A DNA stretch of 64,000 nucleotides from positions 124,001 through 188,000 of the forward strand of contig JASBRP010000030.1 of assembly GCA_030149365.1 (NCBI GenBank), in the 5' to 3' direction. This document shows positions 7,653 to 17,518 of the stretch, piece by piece. Source of the DNA: Solimonas sp. GTDB lineage: Bacteria > Pseudomonadota > Gammaproteobacteria > Nevskiales > Nevskiaceae. The first letter of the stretch is position 1. Every line of letters begins with the position of its first letter. The notes under the pieces were generated by a model, which saw nothing but the letters and a program-made list of their open reading frames with translations, was not told where the DNA came from and did not search any database. Made by a program: the position numbers and the translations under genes.

Positions 7653-7741
7653 GTTCTTTTCTCCGTCCTGGAAAGTACGGTTCCAGCATCGCAACCCCAG
7701 GCTGAACGCCACCGGAACGAATTGGCGCGGACACCGCTCAG

Positions 7742-8599
7742 ATGAACATGAGCGGAACGAAAGGCAGGCTTCGCATCGGCATTTCCGGCTGGCGCTACGC
7801 GCCCTGGCGCGGCGTCTTCTATCCGCAGGACCTGGTGCAGAAGCGGGAACTCGAATACGCCTCCCGGCAGTTCGCCAGCATCGAGCTCAATGGCTCGTTC
7901 TACGCCCTGCAGCGGCCGGAGAGTTTCGCGCGCTGGCATCACGATACGCCGGACGGCTTCGTCTTCAGCGTCAAGGCCAACCGCTACATCACGCACATCC
8001 GCCGGTTGCGCGACGTACGTCAGGAGATTTCCAACTTCCTCGCCTCCGGCTTGTTCACGCTCGGCAACAAGCTGGGGCCACTGCTGTGGCAACTACCACC
8101 CAGCCTGCGCTACGACGAGGATCTGCTCGAGGAATTCCTCGGTCTGCTGCCGCATGACGCAGTCCAGGCTTCCGCGCTGGCGCGGCGGCGCAGCAAGCTG
8201 CTGAGCGGGAGGGCAAGGCTGGCGGCACCTGACGTCCGCTTTCGCCACGCCGTGGAAGTCCGGCACGAGAGCTTCCGCGACAAACGCTTCCTGGAGCAGC
8301 TCCGCCGCCATCGGGTGGCCCTGGTATTCGCGGACACCGCCGGGAAATGGCCCTACATCGAGGAGCTGACCACCGACTTCGTCTACCTGCGTCTCCATGG
8401 AGACGAGGAGTTGTACACCAGCGGCTATACCGACGAGGCCTTGCGCCGCTGGGCGCGGCGCATCCGCAAATGGAGCAGCGGTAGCCAGCCCCGCGACGTG
8501 TACTGCTACTTCGACAACGACGCCAAGGTCTGCGCACCGCGTGATGCGCGGACGCTGATGAAGTTGCTCAAACTCGACTGGAGCCCAGACGCCGCTTGA
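7742..8599 (+). CDS. DUF72 family protein (YecE-like)
   Basis: 285 residues with the DUF72 TIM-barrel signature: 'LRIGISGWRYAPWRGVFYP', 'YASRQFASIELNGSFYALQ', 'FVFSVKANRYITH', 'GPLLWQLPP', 'AVEVRHESF', 'DFVYLRLHG', 'YCYFDNDAKVCAPRDA'. The family is universal in bacteria and its activity is not established. The final 'YFDNDA..' is the conserved C-terminal element. A second ATG two codons downstream could also start it. Confidence 0.9.
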   Translation: MNMSGTKGRLRIGISGWRYAPWRGVFYPQDLVQKRELEYASRQFASIELNGSFYALQRPESFARWHHDTPDGFVFSVKANRYITHIRRLRDVRQEISNFLASGLFTLGNKLGPLLWQLPPSLRYDEDLLEEFLGLLPHDAVQASALARRRSKLLSGRARLAAPDVRFRHAVEVRHESFRDKRFLEQLRRHRVALVFADTAGKWPYIEELTTDFVYLRLHGDEELYTSGYTDEALRRWARRIRKWSSGSQPRDVYCYFDNDAKVCAPRDARTLMKLLKLDWSPDAA

Positions 8600-8605
8600 A
8601 GACCC

Positions 8606-9235
8606 TCAGGTCTTCAACTGCTCACCGAAATACTGGCGCAGCTTCTCCACCTTGGGCAGCGCCACGCCCTGGATGTAGCCCTGGCCGGGATTCAGCGCCG
8701 CGTAGTTCTGGTGGTAGGCTTCGGCCTCGAAGAAGTCTTCCAGTGGCTCGAGCCGCGTGACGATCTTCGACGAGAACACCTGGGCCTCGTCGAGCTGGCG
8801 GATGTAGGCTTCGGCGATGCGCTTCTGGTCGTCGTTGGCGTAGAAGATCGCGGAGCGATACTGCGGGCCCACGTCATTGCCCTGCCGGTCGAGCTGCGTC
8901 GGATCATGCGCCACGGCGAAGAAGATCTTCAGCAGCGCACCGAAGGTCAGGTGTGCCGGGTCGTACTCGATCTGGATCACCTCGGCGTGCTCGGTGCGTC
9001 CGGTGCAGACACTCTTGTAGTCCGCCGTCTCGGCACTGCCGCCGGAGTAGCCGGACATCACGCCCAGCACACCCTCCAGCTCCAGGTACACCGCCTCGGT
9101 GCACCAGAAGCAACCGCCGGCCAATACCGCCAGCGCACGGCCAGGCTGTGGTGCCAGCGGCGCATCCTCCACCGGGTCCGGGAAGTCCTTGGGGCTGATA
9201 CGCAGGCTGCTACCACCGAAAAGGGAGCTGATCAT
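8606..9235 (-). CDS. msrA: Peptide methionine (S)-S-oxide reductase
   Basis: Repairs oxidised methionine. The active-site motif 'GGCFWCTEAVYLELEGV' is near residue 40, followed by 'GYSGG', 'YKSVCTGRTEHAEVIQIEYDP', 'HDPTQLDRQGNDVGPQYRS' and 'YHQNY', all canonical for MsrA. The catalytic residue is the Cys of GGCFWC. 209 residues. About 30 residues precede the catalytic domain without a clear signal peptide, so it is probably cytoplasmic. The 220 bases to the next divergent gene presumably hold both promoters. Confidence 0.95.
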   Translation of the reverse strand: MISSLFGGSSLRISPKDFPDPVEDAPLAPQPGRALAVLAGGCFWCTEAVYLELEGVLGVMSGYSGGSAETADYKSVCTGRTEHAEVIQIEYDPAHLTFGALLKIFFAVAHDPTQLDRQGNDVGPQYRSAIFYANDDQKRIAEAYIRQLDEAQVFSSKIVTRLEPLEDFFEAEAYHQNYAALNPGQGYIQGVALPKVEKLRQYFGEQLKT

Positions 9236-9455
9236 GGTGTCGTCCGCTGGCTGGGCGGCCGGCCGGCCGCATCTATCTCAAGTATGACCGCTATCCCCGC
9301 CATTCAAGTCGCCGGTGGACGTGCCGGCGTTACAAGCTTGGAAAATCTTGTATCAGGCGGGCTTGTTATACCCTGAGCCTCTATATTCACGATTTCCACG
9401 CCCGAATCCCGATGAAGCCCCTCCCCCACCACACCCTCCCGGGTCGGGACAAACC

Positions 9456-10466
9456 ATGAATATCCGCCGCTACGGCGGCGCCCTTGCCGGCGCCGGATTG
9501 TCGGCCGTCCTGGCCGTGGGGGCCGCCTGGTTGACGCGGCCTGCCGCCCAGGCCTCGCCGGAATTGCCGGCGCTGGGCAGTTTCGAGCGCTGCGAGCACT
9601 ACAACGGCCTGCCGCCGGGCTGGCCCGGCGAGCGCAAGGCCGGCATGGTCCCCGTGGCCGCCGCCGAGGCCGAGCTGGGCTCGGACCGCGGCTACGCCGA
9701 CGAGCGCCCGGTGCTGCGAGAGAAGGTTGACGGCTTCTGGATCGACGCCACCGAGGTGAGCAACGCCCAGTTCGCCGCCTTCGTCGCGGCCACCGGCCAC
9801 GTCACCGACGCCGAGCGCCAGGGCGGCGGTGCGGTCTTCACCAGCCCGGCAACCGATGCCACCGCGACGCCCTCCACCTGGTGGAAGTGGCAGCCCGGCG
9901 CCGACTGGCGCCATCCCGACGGCCCCGGCAGCAGCATTGCGGGCCGCTACAATCATCCCGTGGTGCAGGTGACCCGCGCCGACGCCCTGGCCTATGCGCA
10001 ATGGCTCGGCCGCGAGCTGCCCGACGAAGCGCAGTGGGAAGCCGCCGCCAAGGCGGGACTCGGCAACCCTGAAGCCGATCTGCTCGTCGGTAATGCCGAA
10101 ACGCCGAAAGCCAATTTCTGGCAAGGCAACTTTCCCTACACCGATGATGCCCGCGACCGCTACGCCGGCCGTGCACCGGTGGGTTGCTACGCTGCCAATG
10201 CCTACGGCCTGCACGACGTCATCGGCAACGTCTGGGAGTGGACGCGCGATGCCTATACCGGCCCGCGCCAGCCGCATGGCCATGGCGATGCCGCGTCGGT
10301 GCGTCCCGCGCATGACGGCACGGTGGCCGTGATCAAGGGCGGCAGCTATCTCTGTGCGGCGAATTTCTGCGTGCGCTACCGCGCCTCGGCGAGGCATCCG
10401 CAGGAATCGGATCTGTCGACGTCGCATGTGGGATTCAGGACCGTCGTGAAGGGCGATTGGAACTGA
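9456..10466 (+). CDS. Formylglycine-generating enzyme family protein, exported
   Basis: 336 residues of the SUMF1/FGE-sulfatase fold: 'GFWIDATEVSNAQFAAFVAATG', 'WWKWQPGADWRHPDGPGSSI', 'HPVVQVTRADALAYAQWLG', 'LPDEAQWEAAAKAG', 'YGLHDVIGNVWEWT', 'VGFRTV'. The Cys pair of true FGEs is kept in 'SYLCAANFCVRYR' (about C300 and C305), so oxidation of a sulfatase Cys to formylglycine is plausible. The ATG at 9456 gives a signal peptide or anchor (about 1-33), placing the enzyme in the periplasm. No sulfatase gene is in the window. Confidence 0.85.
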   Translation: MNIRRYGGALAGAGLSAVLAVGAAWLTRPAAQASPELPALGSFERCEHYNGLPPGWPGERKAGMVPVAAAEAELGSDRGYADERPVLREKVDGFWIDATEVSNAQFAAFVAATGHVTDAERQGGGAVFTSPATDATATPSTWWKWQPGADWRHPDGPGSSIAGRYNHPVVQVTRADALAYAQWLGRELPDEAQWEAAAKAGLGNPEADLLVGNAETPKANFWQGNFPYTDDARDRYAGRAPVGCYAANAYGLHDVIGNVWEWTRDAYTGPRQPHGHGDAASVRPAHDGTVAVIKGGSYLCAANFCVRYRASARHPQESDLSTSHVGFRTVVKGDWN

Positions 10467-10625
10467 AGCGCTTCAGGCTCTCGTCGCGTTCAATGACACG
10501 ATGCTTCATTCAGCGCCTCAGCTGACAGCGCTGTCATCGCAGGATCACGCGTTCTTCACTTCAGCTGACTAGGGTTCACCGCTCGGTCCGGACCGAATCC
10601 CCCAATTGTCACTGAGACCTCATTC

Positions 10626-12584
10626 ATGCGACTCAAGCAATCCTTGAGCGGCGCGGTGTTCGCGTTGCTCTCCATGACGCTGGCCGGCTGCAACGACGAC
10701 AAGAAGAATCCCGACGACACCACGCCTCCCACGGAGGAGCCGGGCACCACGCCTCCCAAGGCGCTGCGCATCGGCCTGCTGCCCGACACGCAGGGCGATG
10801 GCTCCGAAGTCGCCATCCATGCGATGGAGGCGGTCCTGAAGAAGCAGCAGGCCATGGGCGCCAACGTGGTCATCGCCGTCGGCGACCTCACCAACGACGG
10901 CACCGCCAAGGAGTTCGCCGAGTGGACCTCGGTGGCCAGCAAGTACCGCGAGGCCGGCATCGAGATCCTGCCGCTGATGGGCAACCATGAGGACAGCTTC
11001 GCGCATACCACCCGCTGGATCGACGCGATGCGTCCGTTCATCCCGGAAGACGCCGAGCACATGCCCTATGCGGAGTTCCTGAACTACGCCGTGGTCCGCG
11101 AGAACGTGTTGATCATCAACCTGCGCTACTGGGGCCTGGCGGGCGCCTTCCCCTGGATCAAGCAGGTCGTGGCTCGCCACCGCGGCGCGGTGGACCACAT
11201 CGTCATCGCCAGCCATGATGGCCTGATCGGCGCCAAGTACGGCCAGGTGCGCGAGCAGATCGTGGAGGGCACCAAGGGAGAGAATTCGCTGATCAGCCAG
11301 TACGACGAGATCCGCAAGTTCTTCGTGGACAACGACGTCATCTGGGTGCAGGGCCACGAGCACCAGTACCAGCGCAGCGTCGTGCGCGCGCCGTTCACCG
11401 CGATCAACAAGTCCTGGACGCCGGATGCCGGCAACTACCGCCTGCCCGTGTTCACGCAGATCATGTCGGGCAATGCGTCCTACAAGGGCTATGAGTTCCG
11501 CTACGGCGAAGCCGAGCTGGTGCAGCGGGTAGTGCAGCACAAGGTCAACTCGATGGAGAGCGGCTCTCCGGCGCTGGACGTGAACGCGGCGATGCTGCGC
11601 TTCGACGGCCCGCGCATCGACTACGAGGCCTGGTATGCCGAGCACACCGTGGCGCGCAACAGCGACGGCGCCAAGGAACTGGCGAGCCCGTCCTGGAAAC
11701 TGTTCGACAAGTTCAGCCGCAGCACCGACCGCTGCGAGAAGGTCGTGTACCCGAACAGCATCCCTGCCGGAACGCGCCCGGTCCTGGATCTCGATCCGTC
11801 CTACCGCACCAGCGAATGCCGCGGCCCGGACGGCGTCATCGCGCGCATCGAGGCCGGCACCAACAACACCTTCAACCGCATCGACTCGCGGACGCGCTCG
11901 ATGAGCGTCAACCCGGGCTGGAGCCGCGCCGAAACGCTGCAGGACCTGATGCGCCTGGGATACCAGTACCTGTTCCAGTTCCATGAGGCGTGGACGCCGA
12001 ACGTGAACGGCAACCAGCGCCTGCGCATCAGCGGAGAATCGGTGTCGATCCCGGAGACCACGGTGGACCTGAAGAAGCACGTCACCCTGAGCTGGCTCGA
12101 GAAGCAGGCCGGCACGGCGTCCAGCGTGCTGATGATCAGCGGCCTGCAGAACCAGAACGGCATCTACCTCAGCACCTGGGGCGCCAACAAGACCGCGCCG
12201 GGCAAGCTGCCGGCCGGCCTGGCGGCCAGCCAGCCCGACGGCAGCGCCAAGGCGGAGCACACGCTGCCTGCGCACGCCACCCAGCAGTGGGACCTGGCGA
12301 ACGCGCGCACCGACCGCTACGGCTTCAGCCTGCGGGTCCCCGCCACGCTGGGCACCGCCAAGCTGACCCTGGGTCACCGCGCCGCCGATGGCTGGAAGGC
12401 GCTGAGCAGCGCCGCCTGCGTGGTGGAGGGCCCGTTTGCGGAGAGCTACCTGGCCACGCCGCCGGAGCGCCCGGCAGCCTGCGCCGACCAGGCGCTGGTC
12501 GGCTTCGACGATACCGCCGGTGCCGGCCACTGGTGGGCGGTGGCGGATCGTGACCTGGAAGTGGCGCTGATCCCGCAGATCTGA
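10626..12584 (+). CDS. Calcineurin-like metallophosphoesterase lipoprotein
   Basis: 652 residues. The lipoprotein signal ends in 'LAGC', followed by an Asp/Pro/Thr-rich linker. The metallophosphoesterase motifs appear in order: 'GLLPDTQ' (about 50), 'VGDLTNDG' (about 85), 'MGNHED' (about 118), 'ASHDG' (about 195) and 'QGHEHQYQ' (about 240), supplying the two-metal site. The C-terminal ~350 residues are not recognised. Probably an envelope-anchored phosphoesterase with an unknown substrate. It follows the FGE gene after 159 bases, so cotranscription is uncertain. Confidence 0.85.
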   Translation: MRLKQSLSGAVFALLSMTLAGCNDDKKNPDDTTPPTEEPGTTPPKALRIGLLPDTQGDGSEVAIHAMEAVLKKQQAMGANVVIAVGDLTNDGTAKEFAEWTSVASKYREAGIEILPLMGNHEDSFAHTTRWIDAMRPFIPEDAEHMPYAEFLNYAVVRENVLIINLRYWGLAGAFPWIKQVVARHRGAVDHIVIASHDGLIGAKYGQVREQIVEGTKGENSLISQYDEIRKFFVDNDVIWVQGHEHQYQRSVVRAPFTAINKSWTPDAGNYRLPVFTQIMSGNASYKGYEFRYGEAELVQRVVQHKVNSMESGSPALDVNAAMLRFDGPRIDYEAWYAEHTVARNSDGAKELASPSWKLFDKFSRSTDRCEKVVYPNSIPAGTRPVLDLDPSYRTSECRGPDGVIARIEAGTNNTFNRIDSRTRSMSVNPGWSRAETLQDLMRLGYQYLFQFHEAWTPNVNGNQRLRISGESVSIPETTVDLKKHVTLSWLEKQAGTASSVLMISGLQNQNGIYLSTWGANKTAPGKLPAGLAASQPDGSAKAEHTLPAHATQQWDLANARTDRYGFSLRVPATLGTAKLTLGHRAADGWKALSSAACVVEGPFAESYLATPPERPAACADQALVGFDDTAGAGHWWAVADRDLEVALIPQI

Positions 12585-12602
12585 ATCGCGACCTTCCTCC
12601 AG

Positions 12603-12640
12603 AAAACCCGCCGGGCACTGGGCCCGGCGGGTTTTCCTTT
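12603..12640 (+). terminator. Rho-independent terminator
   Basis: AAAACCCGCCGGG/CCCGGCGGGTTTT stem, 13 pairs, right after the metallophosphoesterase stop, with T-rich sequence on the plus strand. Confidence 0.92.
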
Positions 12641-12757
12641 GCCCGCGAGACTTTGCGCGCCGCTTGAGGATACCCTTGCCGTGCTGCCCCTAGCGGGGAC
12701 CTGCTGTGGCCCAGCACGGCCGCAAGCTGCTCCCGCCCCACGACACCGGAAGCCTGC

Positions 12758-14095
12758 ATGAACGCCAACACGCCGACGACGACGTCCCGCTACGGTTATC
12801 TGCTGACGCTGCTGTTCTTCGCCAACTTCCTCAACTTCTTCGACCGGGCGCTGCCCGCCGTGGTGCTGGAGCCCATCCGTATCGAGTTCGGCTTGTCCGA
12901 CACCCTGCTGGGCGCGCTGGGCACAGCCTTCGTGCTGGTTTATGCGATTGCGGGCATTCCGCTGGGGCGCCTGGCCGACCGGTATCGCCGCCTCTCGGTG
13001 CTGGCGGTGGGTCTCACCGTCTGGAGCGTGCTGACCGCCGCCACCGGCGCCACCAAGAATTTCGTCACGCTGACCCTGATGCGCCTCGGCGTGGGCGTCG
13101 GCGAGGCCTGCTGCGCCCCTGCTGCCAACTCGCTGCTCGGCGACATGTATCCCTCCGACCGGCGCTCCCGGCCAGTGGGCCTGTTCATGCTGGGCCTGCC
13201 GCTGGGCACGCTGGCGGCCTTCGCGTTCGGCGGATGGCTGGCCCAGCAATACGGCTGGCGCGCGCCGTTCTTCTTCGCCGCCGTCCCCGGCCTGATCGTG
13301 GCCGTCCTGCTGTGGCGGGCACGCGAGCCGCTGCGTGGCGCGTCCGAGCAGGATGCGGCGGCGGCCACGGTGCAGATCGACCGGCCCATACGCCGGCTGC
13401 TGTCGATCCCGACGCTGCGCTGGCTGATCGTCTCTGGCGCGACCATGAACTTCGCCGCCTACGCGATCAACACCTTCCTGCCGGCCATGCTGGTGCGCTA
13501 CCACGGCCTGGGCACGGCGGCGGCCGGCGGTGTTTCCGCCATCGTGCTCGGTCTGACCGGCATCATCGGCCTGGTCCTCGGCGGCATGCTGGCCGACCGC
13601 GCACACCGGCGGTGGCCGCGCGGCCGCCTGCTGCTCGGTGCCGCCAGCATCGCGGCGGCCGTCCCGCTGCTCTGGCTCGGCCTGCTGCAACCCGTGGGTG
13701 CCACCACCGCGCTGGTGCTGCTGCTCTCCGCCGGCTGGCTGCTGGTATTCCTGTACTACGTCACCGTGTATCCGGCGATCCAGGACATCGTGCCGCCGCA
13801 ACTGCGCGCCACCGGCATGGCGGTGTACTTCTTCTTCATGTACGTCCTCGGCGGCGGTCTTGGCAGCTTCGCCACGGGAGCGCTGTCCGACGCCTTCGCC
13901 GCCAGCGCGATGCAGGCTGCCGGCGCCCAGGAGATGAGCACTGCCTTCCGGGCCGTGGGCCTGCGCGACGCGCTGCTGTGGATCCTGCCGACCGCACTGG
14001 CGCTGACAGCCCTGGCGATCCTGATGTCGGCGCGCAGCTACCAGAAGGACGCGCAGGGCTGGCGCAACGCGCCCGCGGGCTACGCGGAGAAATAG
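12758..14095 (+). CDS. MFS transporter (spinster-like)
   Basis: 445 residues, about 12 membrane helices. It starts 'YLLTLLFFANFLNFFDRALP', typical of spinster-type MFS proteins; the cytoplasmic loop 2-3 motif is 'GRLADRYRR', and 'RLGVGVGEACCAPAANSLLGD' contains the helix-4/5 signature. An unidentified organic acid or lipid-like substrate is likely. The ATG is preceded by a weak GGAAGC. It is followed by a KAS III gene, but no promoter or terminator decides whether they share a transcript. Confidence 0.87.
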   Translation: MNANTPTTTSRYGYLLTLLFFANFLNFFDRALPAVVLEPIRIEFGLSDTLLGALGTAFVLVYAIAGIPLGRLADRYRRLSVLAVGLTVWSVLTAATGATKNFVTLTLMRLGVGVGEACCAPAANSLLGDMYPSDRRSRPVGLFMLGLPLGTLAAFAFGGWLAQQYGWRAPFFFAAVPGLIVAVLLWRAREPLRGASEQDAAAATVQIDRPIRRLLSIPTLRWLIVSGATMNFAAYAINTFLPAMLVRYHGLGTAAAGGVSAIVLGLTGIIGLVLGGMLADRAHRRWPRGRLLLGAASIAAAVPLLWLGLLQPVGATTALVLLLSAGWLLVFLYYVTVYPAIQDIVPPQLRATGMAVYFFFMYVLGGGLGSFATGALSDAFAASAMQAAGAQEMSTAFRAVGLRDALLWILPTALALTALAILMSARSYQKDAQGWRNAPAGYAEK

Positions 14096-14228
14096 CCCTC
14101 CCCGTCATTTCCCGGACATCGCCAGGATGCTCCTCCGGGAGCCCCATGCAAATCCCGGGCTGAACCCTGACTACTCCCCATTCCGCGCGCTGGCCGCTAC
14201 TATCGCCCCCTTACTACCGGGGACTTCT

Positions 14229-15236
<1,008 letters not shown>

Positions 15237-15269
15237 GACGAAGCGGATCATCGATCCGCCGGTGTCGAA

Positions 15270-15476
15270 TCAGTAGTGCGGCGGCACCTCGTCCGCCGCC
15301 GTCACCTTGAGCAGCCCGTCGCCGGCGCTCGCGGCCTTCTCGGCCAGTTGCCGGCAGATCTTCTCCAGCCGCTCGATGCGGTCCTGCTGGCGGGTGACGA
15401 TGTCGTTGAGCACGCGCAGGGTCTCTTCCTGGTGCGCGAAGCGGATTTCCAGCTCGATCAGGCGTTCTTCGTCCAT
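15270..15476 (-). CDS. slyX: SlyX family protein
   Basis: 68 residues, almost all one coiled coil: 'RLIELEIRFAHQEETLRVLN' then 'IVTRQQDRIERLEKICRQL', ending in the typical 'PPHY'. These are SlyX hallmarks. Function unknown; a small cytoplasmic oligomer is expected. The ATG at 15476 is the family start rather than one 19 codons earlier. It lies downstream of the glycine-zipper gene beyond a terminator. Confidence 0.92.
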   Translation of the reverse strand: MDEERLIELEIRFAHQEETLRVLNDIVTRQQDRIERLEKICRQLAEKAASAGDGLLKVTAADEVPPHY

Positions 15477-15490
15477 GCGGCGAGCATAAG

Positions 15491-15520
15491 CAAAAAGGCG
15501 GGCCGAAGCCCGCCTTTTTG
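15491..15520 (-). terminator. Rho-independent terminator
   Basis: AAAAAGGCGGGC, loop CGAA, GCCCGCCTTTTT. It follows the stop of the glycine-zipper protein gene on the minus strand and precedes slyX. Confidence 0.9.
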
Positions 15521-15539
15521 TGCTGTGCAGCATGAGCCG

Positions 15540-15980
15540 TCAGTGGCGGCCCTGCCAGTGGCCACGGCGATCGTCGCGGTCCCAGCGGCCATCGCGGCGG
15601 TCATGCCGGTAGTCGCGGCGACTGTCGCGGTAGTCGCGGTGGTACACGTGGCGCACCGGCTCGCGGTAATGGTGATGCACCACGCGGGGCGGTTCGCGGT
15701 AGTGATGGACCACCCGCGGCGGGGCCGAATAGTAGCGGTCGTCGCGGTAGGAGGAGCGGTAGTGGCGACGATCGTCGTTGCTGTCGCCGATCACGGCGCC
15801 CACTACGGCGCCCAGGACCGCGCCGACCACGGCACCGTCGGTACCGCCGGCCGAATGGCCGATGGCGCCGCCCGCCACGCCGCCGATCACGGCGCCCACG
15901 GCGCGGTCGTCACCGGCAAAGCTGGGGGTGGCGATGGTGGCGCCGGCAAGAGCCAGAAAACCCAGGATGGTGCGTTTCAT
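15540..15980 (-). CDS. Glycine-zipper 2TM-type exported protein with His/Arg/Tyr-rich tail
   Basis: 146 residues. Signal peptide about 1-22 ('MKRTILGFLALAGATIATPSFA'). Residues ~26-65 are a glycine zipper ('AVGAVIGGVAGGAIGHSAGG', then 'AVVGAVLGAVVGAVIGD'), which packs as a membrane hairpin in SlyB/Rick-17-kDa-like proteins. Residues ~66-146 are dominated by Arg, His, Asp and Tyr with repeats such as 'PPRVVHHYRE'. No lipobox Cys is visible. The tail could bind metal or polyanions; this is inference. Confidence 0.8.
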   Translation of the reverse strand: MKRTILGFLALAGATIATPSFAGDDRAVGAVIGGVAGGAIGHSAGGTDGAVVGAVLGAVVGAVIGDSNDDRRHYRSSYRDDRYYSAPPRVVHHYREPPRVVHHHYREPVRHVYHRDYRDSRRDYRHDRRDGRWDRDDRRGHWQGRH

Positions 15981-16144
15981 GTGCGACCTCGATCGCTTGG
16001 TAGATGGCGCAGACACTAGCGCAGCGGTCTTAACCGAATCTGAACTTGCGGATTGCCCCACCGGGCCGGACCGCGGTTCAACCCAAGGACGCCGCAAAAC
16101 CTTAGAATCGGGCATCCGAACTGCCTGATCCTGCGAGGGATTCC

Positions 16145-16651
16145 ATGAGCCTGACGATGTACTCCGCCTCGGTGCCCGCCTTTGTCCGCCTGCTGGGCAA
16201 CCTGCGCAACATCCTGGAAAAGGGCGCCGCCCACGCCGAATCGCGCAAGCTGGACGCCGCCACGCTCACCGGCTTCCGCCTCTACCCGGACATGTTTCCG
16301 CTGACCCGCCAGGTCCAGATCGCCACCGACATGGTCAAGGGCGCCGCCGCGCGCCTGGCCGGCCTGGATGTGCCGCGCTACGAGGACACCGAGACCACGT
16401 TCGCCGAGCTGATCGCGCGCGTCGACAAGACCCTGGCCTTCCTGAAGGAATTCCGCCCGGAGCAGATCGACGGCAGCGAGGACAAGGCGATCCAGCTCAA
16501 GTCCCCGCGCGGGGACATGAACTTCACCGGCCACGACTACCTGCAGTTCTTCGTGCTGCCCAATGCCTACTTCCACGCCACCACCGTCTACAACATCCTG
16601 CGCCACAATGGAGTGGAGCTCGGCAAGCAGGACTTTCTCGGCCGCTCCTGA
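16145..16651 (+). CDS. DUF1993 domain protein
   Basis: 168 residues. 'MSLTMYSASVPAFVRLLGNL', 'YPDMFPLTRQVQIATDMVKGAAARLAG' and 'NFTGHDYLQFFVLPNAYFHATTVYNILRHNG' are typical of DUF1993, a DinB-like four-helix family. His residues in the last motif could form a metal site. No established activity. GAGGGATTCC precedes the ATG. It is followed closely by an exported dienelactone-hydrolase-like gene. Confidence 0.9.
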   Translation: MSLTMYSASVPAFVRLLGNLRNILEKGAAHAESRKLDAATLTGFRLYPDMFPLTRQVQIATDMVKGAAARLAGLDVPRYEDTETTFAELIARVDKTLAFLKEFRPEQIDGSEDKAIQLKSPRGDMNFTGHDYLQFFVLPNAYFHATTVYNILRHNGVELGKQDFLGRS

Positions 16652-16682
16652 GCCGCCGGCAGATCACAGGGAACGTCGATCA

Positions 16683-17489
16683 ATGAGTACCCGCAAACGG
16701 ATCGGAAAATGGCTGGCGGCCGCTGCGCTGTGCGCCGCCTGCGGCGCCCAGGCCAAGACGGTGGAGAAGGTGGTGGACTATCAGGTCGCCGACCAGTCCT
16801 ACCGCGGCTACGTCTACTACGACACCGCGGGCGCCAAGAAGCGCCCGGTGGTACTGATGGTGCCCAACTGGATGGGCACCTCCGAGGCCAACCGCCGCCA
16901 GGCGCGCAAGATCGCCGGGCGCGATTACGTGGTGTTCCTGGCCGACATGTACGGCCGCGACCAGCAACCGGCCAATGTGGATGCCGCCGGCAAGCTGGTG
17001 GGCCAGCTCTACGGCAACCGGCTGGTGCTGCGCACCCGTGTGAAGGCCGCCAAGGAGCAGGCCCAGGCGGCGGTGAAGCGGCTCAAGCTGCCGGCCAACC
17101 CCGACAAGATCGCCGCCATCGGCTTCTGCTTCGGCGGTTCCACGGTGCTGGAGCTGGCGCGCACCGGCGAGGAGCTCAACGCGGTGGTGTCCTTCCACGG
17201 CAATCCCTCGCTGGATGCTCCCGCGCCCAGCCAGCCGCCGAAGACCCGCATCCTGGTGCTGCATGGCGACGCCGATCCCTATGTGCCGGTGGCGCAGATC
17301 AACGCCTTTCTCGACGAGATGCGCACGACGAAGACCGATTGGCAGATGATGCGCTTCGGCGGCGCAGTGCATTCCTTTACCGACCCCGACGCCAACCAGC
17401 CGGGCAAGGCGATGTATGACCCGCGCGCCGCCAAGCGCGCCTTCGAGATGATGAAGGACTTCCTCACGGAATCCTTCGCCGGCCGCTGA
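16683..17489 (+). CDS. Exported dienelactone hydrolase family protein
   Basis: 268 residues. Signal peptide about 1-24 (ends 'CGAQAKT'). Alpha/beta-hydrolase fold of the dienelactone hydrolase type: 'VVLMVPNWMGTSEANRRQA', nucleophile elbow 'GFCFGGSTVLELA' (Cys nucleophile, about residue 145), acid 'LHGDADPYVPV', and His in 'AVHSFTDPDA'. Cys in place of Ser at the elbow is the dienelactone-hydrolase hallmark. The substrate is unknown and there is no aromatic-degradation cluster here. The start at 16683 is chosen for the signal peptide. Confidence 0.87.
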   Translation: MSTRKRIGKWLAAAALCAACGAQAKTVEKVVDYQVADQSYRGYVYYDTAGAKKRPVVLMVPNWMGTSEANRRQARKIAGRDYVVFLADMYGRDQQPANVDAAGKLVGQLYGNRLVLRTRVKAAKEQAQAAVKRLKLPANPDKIAAIGFCFGGSTVLELARTGEELNAVVSFHGNPSLDAPAPSQPPKTRILVLHGDADPYVPVAQINAFLDEMRTTKTDWQMMRFGGAVHSFTDPDANQPGKAMYDPRAAKRAFEMMKDFLTESFAGR

Positions 17490-17518
17490 GCGCCGGGAAC
17501 TGGAGCGAGGTGAGAGAC

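Noticed and set aside
10620-12530. 636-residue minus-strand open frame
   Set aside because: Antisense to the metallophosphoesterase, whose signal, lipobox and metal motifs are clear.
15270-15476. slyX as an antitoxin-like coiled coil
   Set aside because: The sequence matches SlyX closely, including the PPHY end, and has no toxin partner.
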